Shown: one piece after another, positions 1-12,166 of the stretch
How positions within the stretch are numbered: position 1 is the stretch's first letter
Layout of the letters: every line of letters starts with the position of its first letter
Source: Reticulascus tulasneorum
Taxonomy: Eukaryota > Ascomycota > Sordariomycetes > Glomerellales > Reticulascaceae
Direction of reading: 5' to 3'
Length of the DNA stretch: 64,000 nt
NCBI GenBank assembly: GCA_001557505.1
Contig: LSAX01000001.1
Coordinates: 310,001-374,000 of the forward strand
Translations under genes and position numbers: made by a program
Notes under the pieces: model-generated
Database searches by the model: none
Seen by the model: the letters and a program-made list of their open reading frames with translations, nothing else
Told to the model about the DNA's origin: nothing

Positions 1-212
1 GACGGGCCAACCGGGTACCGGTCCCGTGATATTTTCTCGAGGATATGGCGTTCGTCGGGCGTGAGGGGTCAAGCCACACCATTGCGCAGACACGAAATAC
101 GGTGTTCCATGTGCGAAGTACGCCTTATTGAAGCGCCTCATCGACCACGATGCAGATCATCAACACATAGCCATATATTATAATAGCAACTCCCCGTCCC
201 CCTTTGATGAGA

Positions 213-1481
213 ATGGACACAGCATTTCTCGCATTCTTTGGGCAACCCGAACTGCCCGCTGTGAAAGACTCCGTCTCCAAACTTGTCACAAACATGGGTG
301 GTGGATCATCCCGGTAAGTGCCAACTCGAAAGGGGAGTTATCTGGTAGTCTGAAGGAGCCGCAACTGATCGGAACAGGCCGCCGCCGCCGCCGCCGCGGG
401 TTGCAAAGTCTTTCCCGTTGACAACGCTCCGCTTCCAGGATCTCCCGCCCCTCATCACCGATGGGGCTCGGGAGGGTCTGCTGTCTGCCGCCGTGCTCCG
501 CAACTTCTACCTGGCCGGCGACGAAGCAAAATCCGGCCCGGCTGCCAACAGTTCGGTTCAGTCACAGCTTGAACGTCTCGTCTCCCAGGCTCGGAAGGCA
601 TGTAACATCCGCGACTACGTCGCTCTGCTCATTGAAGAGACCATTCTTCGGTTAATGACAGATTCCGGCCCACCGCCAGCGCTGATGATCGAGATTGCAA
701 GAGTGGTCAACCCGTTCCTGAACCAGCAGGGAGATGATCGAAGCATCCTCAACGAAGCTGGGCCAAGCTCGGCTGTGCAAGGGGAACATGGTCTTCCTGC
801 TCCATTCAGATCAACCGACTTGGCTTTGATTGCTGAGGCCGAGAAGGATCTCCTAGTGCTTCTCTACTACTGCGATATTGTCAACCTGAAATCGTCACCC
901 GACGAAGTCCTTGGCCATATTGCCAAAACGACCGCGAAGTATGGGAACATCCAGGAACTTGATCTCAGGAAAGAATCATTTGCGGAGACAGAAGTAAGAT
1001 TTCCCATCTTATGAACAGAAATGCATGAAAGAAGCAATCTCACTCTTTTTAGGTATACATTCACTGGGCAGTCTTCTACCTGACGACCAACATCTCGACC
1101 ACTACACCACCAGACATGCTCACCCCAACGTCCCACACCAATCTCGAAGCCGAGATAGGTCTGCAAATGAGCCGTCTTCTTACTGTTTGCGAAATGCTTC
1201 TGAGTGACGCCAGACTCGACCAAATCTGCTTCCTTCTCATGTTCCTCAGACGGTGCGCCATGAACTCCAGAAAGGACTGGTGGAAATCGAGGACCAAACA
1301 TCTGCTGAAGGATATGAAAAAGACCAGGACAGGGCGCCAACCATGGCATGTCGAATACTCGGAAAAGACAATTAAGAGCTTGAAAAAGCTCGAGGACGAG
1401 GGGCCGGAACCGTGGTCGCGCAGAGGGTCCTTGATGATTGAACGGGAGGAGGTGGAGCTGGGGAAGAGAAAGGGCGATTAA
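213..1481 (+). CDS. Unrecognised fungal protein, three exons
   Basis: I read exons 213-313, 378-993 and 1053-1481, joining in frame to 381 residues. The ATG at 213 is followed by a short leader. Intron 1 (314-377) ends directly before a GCC/CCG-rich stretch that encodes six consecutive prolines. Intron 2 (994-1052) is phase 0 and its removal avoids a stop just after 1014. The protein has no signal peptide or membrane segment. It looks mostly helical, and its C-terminal third is rich in Lys, Arg and Glu. I do not recognise the family. The segment after intron 2 is vaguely like the C-terminal helices of fungal regulators, but no zinc cluster is present, so no function is assigned. Confidence 0.65.
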
Positions 1482-2847
1482 GCCTGCGGAGTGGCAGATA
1501 TACCGTGATAGGAATAGGACATTGTGATATTTGGAGGGTGTGTCCTACCTCTGGCTTCTCATCTTCACAACTCCGCACTCTCATCTCATCAGGTTAGCAC
1601 TGCTATAAGGGTTTGTTCTCAGATGGCTCTAGCAGAATCTATCGTGTATCTCCATTGTCAGCTCGTCACATTCCCGAGGGCCTCCAGGAAATACCCATCC
1701 CTCGTCACAATGGAACCCTCCCACAAACAAGATCGCAATCTTGATGGTAATCCTGCATGCTCATGCTTTACTTGCACTAGCACAGGCTTGGCCCAGTAGC
1801 TAAAGATCTTTTGTCCTCTGCCGGGCCACAACCCAGTTCTTTGTGGCATGGAACAAGCCGAGTCTAAATATGCACATGCCTCCGATTGGGCTACGCAAGC
1901 CAATGAGCCTGAATAGTAAAGCTCCATTGGGAGCAGGGAGCGATCCAAATAAGTTCTGACCGACTCTCAAGCTTCTGCCTCGGCTCATGCTTTCCCAAGA
2001 CAAAACTGGGTCTCAAGCGTCGCCGGTAAGCGATTGGCGGAGCAGTAGAGATGGTGTTTCGATTGAGAGTGCTTCCCCTTTGCTAAGAGATGGCGGTGGA
2101 CATATACAAAGGGATTAATAAGGGAATTGAACGGCCATCTGCCTTGGCTGTGGTCCAGGGTGGTTTCTTGGAGCATCCATGGAATAACACGCTGGTTGGG
2201 GATGGTTTAGTGTGGAAACACCGCTCGCTGGTTAGAATGGACACCTCACGGATCCTTGTGTGGGACTACACTAATCTGTACCATCCCTCGTTACGTGGTA
2301 CCCCTGGCTTGTGCTCGTTCGTACAATTTATGACCAAGTCATTTTGGCTTAGCGTGATCCTTTGGCCATGCATGGCATTCGTCCTTCCTGTGGGATCTGC
2401 ATCAATCGGAGACGAAAATTCAGCGATACACCGCAGCCAGCACCGGGCCAAACACTCAAAGAAACACCATCCTCCGCCGGGTCGTTCTTTTACATTATCC
2501 CGCCGCTGTGCTTGCGCCTGTAAACTGCGCAATGTAGGAGGAATAGGTCAGTCAGGGGGGTTTCTGGTATCGAATAAGCAGTAGTGTCAAACTGAGTAAC
2601 CGAAGGTAGCCAATTACAAATCTTCCATTGCATCACATCTATAGTTAGACGTTTCCCACCCCGTATTATCAAGACTTGTCATACCCCACAGTCAAGGGTC
2701 ATACGCTGTATCTAAGTAGCATTGCCCTCTTGTGCGAGGGCTGCAGTATTTTTTTTTATCTTCTCGATCTTTTCAGAGCTCTCCCCTTTCGTACCGCCCG
2801 CCTCTCTCTTACATCCTCTACCGCGGACGCTGGAACCACTTGTCAAG
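1482..2847. other. Gene-free stretch
   Basis: Small open frames occur here on both strands, but none shows splice structure, a recognisable domain or consistent composition. The last part, from about 2650, probably contains the promoter and leader of the downstream P450. I see nothing else. Confidence 0.5.
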
Positions 2848-4931
2848 ATGATTGAGTTCTTCCTTCACTCCGCCAACAGGTTTGGCAGCGAGTTGAGCTT
2901 CTCGTGTGCTGTGGCTGCCATTACTGGCCTTCTCTCTCATTCGCTTTACTTCATACATGGGATTCGTAATCCGGAGACTATTCGGTATATCATCTTCTTT
3001 CCAGTCGCCCTATGCGCTCTTTTCGTCAAGACCGTCGCCTCCCTGGGACTCTTGAAAGGCCTAGTTGCCTATTGCGCCATTTCATCATCCTACTTTGCTG
3101 CACTATTCCTGAGCATTGGGGCGTACCGGCTGTTCTTCCACCGACTCCGCCGGTTCCCAGGTCCTCTTGCAGCAAGAATCTCCAAACTCTACGGGCCTTG
3201 GATTGCGAGACATGCAAAGCTTCCTGACGAGTATAGAACCATGCATGCGATGTATGGCGAGTTTGTTCGTGTTGGTACGACCATGCACTTCTCTCCGTAC
3301 ACCCACACATGTATCGCAGACTGATTTGGGCTTCTATAGGTCCTAATGAGATTTCCGTCCTCAACGTGGACGCTTTTCCAAAAATTCATGGTCCTCTCAC
3401 GAAGTGCAGCAAGAAGAACACCGGCCCCTACGACGCGAACCACTTTCGAGGAGAGCCCAACTTGGATACCATTCTGACGAACGACGAACACCGTGATCGC
3501 AGAAAGATCTGGGACCAATCTATGAACACGAAGTGTACATCACCGTCCAACTGATAATCTTTCCCTTTCGGCTGGTTGGGCTTGGCTGATTTCTTTCTGT
3601 TAGCTCAGGATCATTACGAACATGCTACTCGTGCAGTTATCCAGACATGGATGGGACGACTGGACGAGCTCAATGGCAAGCCAATCAATACTTCTCTCTA
3701 CGCAATGCTCATTCCCTTCGATAACATGGGACGAGTAGGCTTTTCGAAGGACTTTGGTACCGTTTCAGAGGGCAGGCGGGACCGAATGCTTGACATTATT
3801 CAGGCTAGCTTCAAGACGGCTTCGAAGTTCGGCCAGCTAGCATGGCCTGCTTATGTGCTCGCTAGTTTGCCAAAATTTGGAATGATTAAAGAATTCGAAA
3901 CTTTGTCTGAAAGTATGGTGGACAGGAGGATAAAGGTATGTCCGACACGCATTGGTGTTTGTCCACGGCACTGTGGAGACTAAGTCAAGACAGATCGACT
4001 CTGAAGACACAAACGACATGGTGAAGTTCTTTCTGGAAGACCTAAACTCCGAGAAGCCCAAGTCTTTTAAGAACAAAAACGTTGTTTGCTCCGATGCTCA
4101 AGCCATCTTAGTTGGCGCCACGTAAGCACAAGGAACCCGATCCCACTCTCTTGACCTGACCTGACTCTCATTTTAAGTGATACGATTGCATGCGCCTTGG
4201 GGGTCGCATTTTATTTCCTTGCCCGCGATGCCAACCTCAGACGACAGCTCTACGAGGCAATAGCGCCGCTCCATGGGAAGACACTAGCAGGGGAATTTGT
4301 AGCTTCAGATCTCGTAGACGTAGAATGTCTTGATGCCTTCATTAAAGAGACTCTGCGGATGTATACGCCGGCTGCCATGAATGGGCCGAGACTCAGCCCG
4401 CCAGAGGGAGTGGAGGTTGGCGGTACTTGGATTCCAGGAAGTGTGATTCTGTATACGCCGCTTCACGTCTACCATCGCAGTAAGTTCTGTTACCAAGGGC
4501 ATTAAGAATCGTGGGGAACTCTAACCAGTCTTTGTCACAGGTTCCAAGTTCTGGAAGCAGCCCAATGAATTCATCCCCGAGCGGTGGACCACACAACCAG
4601 ATCTTATCATTGATAAACGAGCGTTTCAACCATTCAGCTATGGTAATATCCCAGACTGCAGTCCCCTTGGCTCGACCAGCAGTTATCATCCAGCCTGGTA
4701 TCGTAGTAGTAGTTGCATTGCTGACACTTACGAACAGGTCGATATGACTGCGTGGGTAAGCGCTTAGCTTGGAATGTTTTACGACTCACGCTCTCATACA
4801 CTTTATTGAAATACGATTTCAAGTTTGCACCAGGCGAAGATGGCCTGAGTTTTGAAAAGAATATATCCTTCCAGATTATCCAGAAGCCTGGGGCGCTTGA
4901 ATGTGTGTTTGAGGCGCGGGAGAGAGCTTGA
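2848..4931 (+). CDS. Cytochrome P450 with membrane-rich N-terminus
   Basis: This is a heme-thiolate monooxygenase, probably anchored in the ER. Seven exons (2848-3274, 3340-3534, 3604-3935, 3994-4121, 4178-4479, 4541-4642, 4738-4931) join to 559 residues. The first 100 residues hold several hydrophobic segments, followed by the RFPGPLAARISKLY hinge. An I-helix-like GATDT lies near intron 4. The ExxR helix is KETLRMY and the PERW motif is present. The heme loop FSYGRYDCVGKR is split by the last intron. The layout resembles fungal benzoate-4-hydroxylase and tryprostatin-hydroxylase type P450s. I chose the ATG at 2848 for its good context (AAG ATG). An in-frame ATG at 2722 would add 42 residues. 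The substrate is unknown. Confidence 0.9.
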
Positions 4932-5452
4932 GAGGTGGTTGGAAAGACCGCATAATGCGAAACTGGAAGTCTTTTGGACCAAGAAACGGCTATTGGGTGT
5001 CTTTCTGCTCCTTTTAAGTTTTTTAATAGCTTGTCTAGCCTCTTCATCTTTCATAGTCCAGTATGGATCTTCACCGCTATTCACGACATGAATGATAAAG
5101 AAAATGTCACACCCCACGACCGGGTAAAGCTGGAATCCAAATATGGCTTCAATATTACCTGCAATGAGAGCGCATCCTCTCATTTGTGATTGGCTTGGAC
5201 AAGTTCAACGGCTGTACAAGCTCATGTGGAACAGAACATGGGTTAATACAGAAATCTCTTCATTCTGAATTAGTCTTTTGTCTATTATGCGCTAATACTA
5301 CAGCCAATACCAAATCCATCAATGCGGGACTTGCGTCTGCGAATATCTGAACGCCAATATGTCAATATCACAAGGCGTAATCCGGCGCTGATCCAAATAA
5401 TGATTCGGTCATACATGCTGACTGACGTTCCTGGTTTAGATCAGGTACTGCT
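4932..5452. other. Convergent intergenic region
   Basis: This is the space between the 3' ends of the P450 and the opposite-strand RNA-binding gene. It presumably carries both terminators. I see no further gene. Confidence 0.5.
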
Positions 5453-7048
5453 TTAAGCACAGGGATCAACCCCGAACTTCACGTCCCAGACCGGTCGCCC
5501 CATCAAGTCATTCTCTCGCATGATAGCCAATCGAGCCGACTCAGCCTGGCATCGGTAGCTTCCGAAACAATACACCAACTCTCCCATGTGCTCATTCAGC
5601 ACAATTGTGTTGACCTCGTCGATCTGGAAGTCAAACCGCTGCTGGAACCACTTTGTCAGGGACTTCTCGTTCACAAATGCGGGATTTCCTTTCAGATGCA
5701 GGACTCGGGTCTTGTTGCCAGAGTTTTCCTGCTGGGCCGACTTGATGCGATTGAGGGACACCTTGGCGGTATACCCGCGAACAACGAAAGGCTTTTGAGT
5801 CGCCACGGCATAGAATCTATGAGCGGCGGAAAGATCGAAAAACACAACCTTGGCAGCTGCGGTGTGGTGAAATTTCGTTGGATCCGGAGGATTGATTACC
5901 GTGGCGTAGACGCGGCCGATATTTCTGATCTCCGAAAGAAGGTCATGATGAGTAACGTGAGGATGTAAATTCACGAGCCAAAAGGAGCAGTTTTGAGAGT
6001 TGGGAATGTTTGCGCTGGCGTTTCGAACCAATTCTGTGTTGCCTTGGTAGTTCTGTGAGAATCCTTTTCCCACGCGACGAAGGGCTTCTTCCTTGATGCT
6101 GGCGGTTGAGTGGTTGTGGTACTCTTGCGTGACGGCCCTCATTGGATGGAAACGGTTGCTGTCAGGTTGAGGCGGATGCAATGGCTGTTGGAAGACGGTA
6201 GAAGGTGAATTCGGGCTCCAATCAAAGCTGCTGAAGTCCCATTCTGTGTTTGATTCGATGCCCAGATGCGGCGATTCACGACGGAAAGGCGTCGAACCTG
6301 GCGTTGGTCGAGGAGAATGATACACATTGGCGTCATACGAAAAGTTGTCGCGGAAAGACGCTTGTAGAGATGCGGCAAGACCTTGCCTAGATGAGACTTG
6401 CGAGGCCGGGGAGCTTGTAGTATGATCAGGACACTGATCGTTGTGCTCCTTGATTCCAACGGTGCGTCCGGCAGGTGTCGGGGTCTCATGAATGGCAGCA
6501 AGGTAACCCACCCTTCCCGGCCCGGGTATCTCGAAGAGACATCCGGATGGGCCGACAATCGTTGTGCCGGTTAAGGCATTGCTTCCAAAGGAGTTTCCAT
6601 ATCCTAGGTTCTGGGGAGTGCTGAACACATTGTCTCTAGGATTCGTACCTGCTGAGGACGGGCCAGGAGTAAATGGTGACAGATGTTGGGTAGGAAGTGT
6701 TTGTGACAGATTGCCAAGGATGTCATCATACCCCTTCCGGGTTGACTTTGATTGTGTGTTCCCAGTGTCGTGGCGTTGGCCTAAGCCTTTCGATCCAACT
6801 TCGCCCGCCTCTCGGAGGTATCCGCTGCTATCAGCACGCCACTCATGAAGTCTTCCCAGCGGCTGGGGTTGCTGAAGAGAACGGGGACCTGGCAACGTAG
6901 CCGGAATGGATTGGTATGCTGGTGAGGAAGTAACTACTGGAGGTGCGCTTTGGGTGGAACCACTCGCGTTGTTCAAGAGCTGGCTGATCCGGGTGCCCGC
7001 GCATCTTGAGGTTCGGTCAAGTCGATTGAACTGCGGATTAGATACCAT
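5453..7048 (-). CDS. RNA-binding protein with two RRM-like domains
   Basis: This reads as a 531-residue protein. The first ~340 residues are low-complexity, rich in Ser, Pro, Gly, Asn and Gln, and probably disordered. From about residue 350 there is an RRM-like fold (start FWLVNLHPHVTHHDLLSEI; a KVVFFDLSAAHRFYAV strand-helix). A second, divergent RRM-like unit follows (TRVLHLKGNPAF...). The frame extends upstream to an ATG at 7099, but that ATG lies inside an intron (7082-7140 on this strand: GTGAGT donor, AACAG acceptor). The first ATG after the splice is at 7048, so the intron is in the 5' leader. This type is common in filamentous fungi as a hypothetical RNA-binding protein. Role in mRNA fate is inferred only from the domains. 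Confidence 0.8.
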   Translation of the reverse strand: MVSNPQFNRLDRTSRCAGTRISQLLNNASGSTQSAPPVVTSSPAYQSIPATLPGPRSLQQPQPLGRLHEWRADSSGYLREAGEVGSKGLGQRHDTGNTQSKSTRKGYDDILGNLSQTLPTQHLSPFTPGPSSAGTNPRDNVFSTPQNLGYGNSFGSNALTGTTIVGPSGCLFEIPGPGRVGYLAAIHETPTPAGRTVGIKEHNDQCPDHTTSSPASQVSSRQGLAASLQASFRDNFSYDANVYHSPRPTPGSTPFRRESPHLGIESNTEWDFSSFDWSPNSPSTVFQQPLHPPQPDSNRFHPMRAVTQEYHNHSTASIKEEALRRVGKGFSQNYQGNTELVRNASANIPNSQNCSFWLVNLHPHVTHHDLLSEIRNIGRVYATVINPPDPTKFHHTAAAKVVFFDLSAAHRFYAVATQKPFVVRGYTAKVSLNRIKSAQQENSGNKTRVLHLKGNPAFVNEKSLTKWFQQRFDFQIDEVNTIVLNEHMGELVYCFGSYRCQAESARLAIMRENDLMGRPVWDVKFGVDPCA

Positions 7049-7081
7049 GTTGACAAGCTCCTTAGATGAATTGCAGGTGGC

Positions 7082-7140
7082 CTGTTTAGAGAGTGTCAAA
7101 AAAGATCGAGTTACATGGTGGGAAGACGCTCAGTACTCAC
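7082..7140 (-). other. 5'-leader intron of the RRM gene
   Basis: Read on the minus strand it starts GTGAGTACTG and ends CTCTAAACAG. It contains the ATG that would otherwise extend the frame of the RRM gene. Confidence 0.65.
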
Positions 7141-7144
7141 AGCT

Positions 7145-9144
7145 TGTGTATCTTTCAGAACTGTTGGATGGATAAGGGACTAGCCAACCCACGAAGGTAG
7201 GGCAAGAATGTATGGAGAGACAGAATTTGACGAAATGAAGTTCAGGAGTAGAAGAGAAAGGTGTTTGGCCAAGAGATTCTGTGTAGGTGAGCAGGTGTAT
7301 TGGCTCTCGGGCGGGATGATGAGAGAAGAGGAAGGATATTCAGAGGCAAGAGGCAGCGGCTTTATAGAAATGAAGCCAGTTCCCAGTGACAACTGCCCTT
7401 GCTTTGCGATCTTGCTGCTCATGATGCCGAAAGTTCGATGCACGGATGTTACGGGCACGGTGAACGGATGCTGAGCGAAGCCAGAACTGCGTTCCTGCTT
7501 CCGAAACACAGCCGTTCCTGTCTCGCTTGCTCTGCTGCCTATATCCGTATAGAAATTCAAACGATGATGATTCTCCATTAAAATGATCTAAGGCGCGTCT
7601 CAGATTCACCTAGCATCTCTGATGCTTTCATGATTTGCAAGAGGGTGACCCATAATCGATACCTGGACATCGAGATTCTAGCATCTGAAGGCATGCCAAG
7701 TGCAAAGATATCCCTATTTTAAGCTCTATAGAATCTTCTTAGCTCTTCTCTTCAAGTAAACGAGTTAGATCTGATGTATGGTTACATTCCATCTACTAAG
7801 AATAGCTGCAACAGTCTCTGGAATGCTCAGGTTGCTTCAGGCTCCGTCAGCAAAGTTCGTGAATAATGAAATTGTTGCGATTCTGCGCCTCAAACACGAA
7901 GCTGGAAGTCAGAAATTGCACTCATAGAGGCCTTGCACCTGGAGATCTTAACTTTGATGACTGTCTGTGACCTAGGCTTCTTTGATTATGGTCTCCCTAG
8001 TTCCGGGGAAACTTTGTCCCTTTCTGACTTCAAACCCACCGCGAAATGGAAGTGTCAAGAGCCAGGCGAGTGAATGAAGATTTGATGATCAAAGCTTTCC
8101 CAAGCCAAAGTTGGGGTTGCGACCCTTTGGATATCTTATGGTCATCTTGTACGTGCGGCAATCCTCGCCGAAGGTCAGTAGCTATAGACGTGTATCTTTA
8201 TTGTCACGAAGTAAAATCGCATGTACGACACTTATTGGACGGGGGAGGCTATCTAAGAGCTCAAGCCTGGTTTGAACTGGCACTTTCTGAAGCTTCTAGT
8301 CCATTCCCGTATCATTAATATTTCAAATTCTATTGTCAAGACGTGGAAAGGAGGCATTATGGAGTACAACGCGTTTAGACACACCAAACAATGGAGATAC
8401 TGGCAGTTCAAATCAGACATCTCTATTCCATCATCTTTCATTACCTTGAAATCCATACATGATAGAGCCAACAAAAGTTCATTGTCAGGAAATAAAGATT
8501 CAACCTTGACCGGAAGTTGATTATCACCACCACCTGTTGCCGAACGCTTTTACCGCTCGCGGCCGTTGCCGGCAGAAGCTACTGCACGATTTGTTAGACG
8601 AGGTCACATTTCCTTCCAGAAAAGCAGAATCCGCTAAGACGGCAGTCGATCTCGGCGATAACAACCCTCGGCGAACCATCTTCAGCTGGTCGGATCTCGG
8701 CCTCAAGCGGCGGGAGCCCTGTGGATGATGCCCTGGGGCATCGAATTCCCGGGTACGATTGCCGCGACCAGCATCCGTCGATCTGCCGCTTTCGGACCCT
8801 ACGTAGTGCGGTTTTCAACGCAGAGTCGGGGCTAGACTTTGATAGGGTTAGTTTACCTTTTCCAGACTGGTGGAATCAAGCAAGCTCTCCACAGTGGCGC
8901 TAGGAGCCAGCAAAGCACGCCTTTCCAGTGGTTAATCATATTTAGTGAGCATCCACCCTCGCCAGTGAAGTGCCCAGGATCAAAATCCTCGCCCAAACAA
9001 TTAACTCATATATGGTTGCAAACTACGCAGCCGAAGGCGCACATCGAATAATCCTATAAGCAACCTCCTGCTGTTAGAGGATTCAACCATCTGTTACCAG
9101 TCCCGCTGCAGCGCTTGTGCGTCGGGTTTTCGCGTTGAGTAGAG
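7145..9144. other. Gene-free stretch and two promoters
   Basis: The left part probably holds the transcribed leader and promoter of the minus-strand RRM gene. The right part leads into the transporter. The open frames are short, unspliced and unlike any known family. Confidence 0.45.
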
Positions 9145-11069
9145 ATGTCGGGAAATACTGAAGTGAAGAACACGGTAGTTCCTGAGCCTGGTGAGAAAGT
9201 TGCACAAGCTTCAGAGTCTCGGCAAGCAGTGAAGGTCACCAACGATCTAGAACGCAAAACACCAACATTAGAACAGCCGGAGGAAGAGACATCAGCCGAC
9301 GATGATGACCCAGCTTCCCCACCGACGAAGCTACCGTTCTCTAAAGCCCGATGTATAGCATTGGTGGCGACTGTTACCGGGGCAAGCTTCATGAATGTAT
9401 GGCCTGAACCTCTGCTGTGAGATTCCCCATTCTCAGGACTGACCTTATATAGACCCTGTCCATCCAGGCAGTCGTGATCATTCTCCCTACAATCGGCGAA
9501 GAGCTTGGGATCCCAGAATCCAGACTGCAATGGCTAGTCTCAGCATATGCCTTGACTTTCGGCTGCTTCCTCCTATTGTGGGGCCGTATCGCTGATATAT
9601 ATGGCAAGAGGAAAATATTCGTCGCAGGCTCGGCGTGGGTAGCGCTGGTGACACTCGTGAACCCATTTGTGCCAAACGAGATTGCATTCAACTTGTTCAG
9701 GGCTCTGCAGGGACTGGTGAGTAGAGCATGCGACTAGGTCAGAGAAAGGCGGGACCGAGGACTAACGTTTACGTGTACAGGGTGCAGCAGCGAACGTACC
9801 GACGGCGATTGGCATATTAGGGGTAACTTTCCCGCCAGGGAAGGCGAAGAATTATGCATTTAGCACATACGGTGAGTATTTGAGTCGTGGGGATAGCAGT
9901 TGTAGGAATCATGAGTTCAGAGCTGACTTTGACTAGCCGCTGGTGCGCCGCTTGGCTCCATCTTCGGGAATATCCTGTCCGGATTGATCGCAGAGTACGC
10001 AAGCTGGAAATGGGTCTTTGGCGTCATGGCCCTCCTCAGCGGACTTGTCGCCGTGGCAGGCATATTCGTCATCCCGCCACCACCTGCGACCCTCCGTATG
10101 CAAGGCGTGAAAGCAAAGAACGGAGTTGACTGGATTGGGGGTGCGTTGATCACCGTCGGACTATTGGCTCTTCTGTTTGCCTTGACTGAAGGCAACGTCG
10201 TGGGTTGGAGCACGCCTTGGGTGCCCGTCCTCGTTGTCGTCTCGCTCCTGATCATCGGCGCATTCATATTCTGGCAGCGCCATCTTGAATTCAAGACCGA
10301 CCGGCGGCCTCTGATGAAGACCTCGCTGTTCCATAATCGTCGATTCAGCGCTGCGATGATCATCATGGCGCTGTTCTTCTCCTCGTTCAACAATTTCTTG
10401 ATTTACGCGACATACTTCTTCCAGAACTACCAAGGACTTTCGCCGCTGCAAACGACGCTTCGGTTTATCCCGACCGGAGTTATGGGTATCGTCACCGCCG
10501 TGATAGTTTCTCAATTGCTGTCGATTGTCCCGACATATCTCTTACTCGTGTTCGGCAATTTCAGCGTCTCGGTTTCGTGTTTGCTATTCGCGGCTCCGAT
10601 TCCGCCACACACGTCGTACTTCGCATACGGTCTGCCCGCTATGGTTCTCTCCGTATTCGGAGCAGATACGACGTGGCCGTCGCTGACGCTGTTCACATCG
10701 AAATCTCTCCCTCAAGAAGACCAGGCGCTAGGTGGCGCTCTGGTCAACGCAGTGGGCCAAATCGGCCGCGCCATCGGATTGGCTATCAGCACAGCCATTC
10801 AGACGGCTGTGATGGCTAATGCAAGGGGGGTTTCTATTGAGGAGAGTGGAGGAGTACTGCCTTGGGATCAGCCATCATTAGACGGCATTCGCGCGGCTGA
10901 GTGGATGAATTTTGCCTTTGGAGTGTGCTCGTTGCTGATTGTCATCTTTGCATTCAAGAGCTCGGAAATCGTCGGAAAAGCCGGCCCTTCGCCGAGAAGC
11001 TCGGGGGGAGAAGAGGGCGTCATGAATGAAGAAGACACAGAAATTGAACGGCGGACTTCCAAAACATAG
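9145..11069 (+). CDS. MFS drug:H+ antiporter, DHA2 type
   Basis: Exons 9145-9396, 9453-9716, 9781-9871 and 9937-11069 join in frame to 579 residues. The N-terminus (about 75 residues) is acidic and cytosolic. A long series of hydrophobic helices follows. After the second helix is a motif-A-like loop, GRIADIYGKRKIF. Downstream come the helix-5 stretch GAAANVPTAIGILG and a Pro/Gly-rich APLGSIFGNILSGL. The length and motifs fit 14-helix proton-coupled exporters of small molecules at the plasma membrane. It lies upstream of a reductase and a P450, so export of a metabolite is possible but inferred. The substrate is not predictable. Confidence 0.9.
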
Positions 11070-12166
11070 CCACCGCAATCCAAATTATCATAATCAGATT
11101 CTATCGAGAACGAAGCTTTTCACCAATTCTGTTGGTATCCAGAGCCGTGAAGCTAGAGAAGGGGACTGTTGGGATCAGCACACAAGCTGAAGGCTAGCCG
11201 CATGGCTGAGGCTGGAGGCAACCGCCCAATTGTCCAATGGCGTCCAGGCTGGTTCCTCCGTCTTATATGCAAGTGGCGCAAAGGTAGTTAAATATGTCCA
11301 AGTTAGCCCAACGCACCGACCAGAACAGGTCTGCCAGTGCCTTGGGACGTTCGTTTACCGGATTCGGGTCCAGATTCCCACTAGTACCCGCCCCGGATCC
11401 GACGCCCGCTTGACGAACACGATTACCACCGAGATGGCGTCCAGACCCATGACCGAACCAGCCCTATAGGGCAGCACAATTGTAAACATCGCAAACCTCG
11501 CATTTTGCCTTGGCGCTTATCAATGTCTTTGGCAGTGGTTTGAAATCCAAAAAAAGAAGTCGCAGGCGAGACATTGTGGTTCAACTTTTCGTAAGTCGTG
11601 ATGCCTGGTGACGAGCGCAGGGACGTCATGGCTGGCAGCCAATATTCGATTTCTAAGCCGCCAAGCACACTCCTCGAGGCCACCAGCACCCAGTTAAAAC
11701 TTGGCATCTTTCCCAATCAAGCCTTTCTCTCGAATCCGAGGCTGCACTATGACTCAGAGTCATTTTAGATCTCCGTGGAAAGCTGGGCCCTCCGGTTGAC
11801 GAGCTCAACCTCTTCCCAGTACGGGGCTGTGATGTTAGGCTGGCACCGTAGGCCTGAAGATTCACAACCGTGGGCGGGGCCATGTCCGAGATCGATGGCT
11901 AACCGCAGCCTTCGTTCGTCGGATTCAATCCGACCGTATCAGGGGAAGGACAGCGGGTTTTGATGAGACTATAGAGTAGCAGCATTCACGGCGGTCGAAA
12001 GCGAAGTTATATAGAACGGCTAGAAGCCCCACGACCATGTCCCAAGTTTGAGACCACAACACGCTACAAGCTCCCAGCAACGAGCTAAGCTTGATACAAG
12101 CTTATACCCCGCGAAACCGTCACCATTGAGTGCATAGCTTATCGCCACCTCCTGGCTTTCTTCGCC
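11070..12166. other. Gene-free stretch
   Basis: No convincing gene on either strand. The right end contains the promoter of the reductase gene. Confidence 0.5.

Noticed and set aside
867..1349. 160-residue frame on the minus strand
   Set aside because: It overlaps the spliced plus-strand gene at 213-1481 and has no recognisable features. It is a shadow frame.
2090..2584. 164-residue plus-strand frame
   Set aside because: No domain, no splice context and uneven composition. Treated as chance.
7180..7609. Minus-strand frames upstream of the RRM gene
   Set aside because: They lie in the probable leader and promoter, end at a stop before the intron and cannot join the RRM frame.
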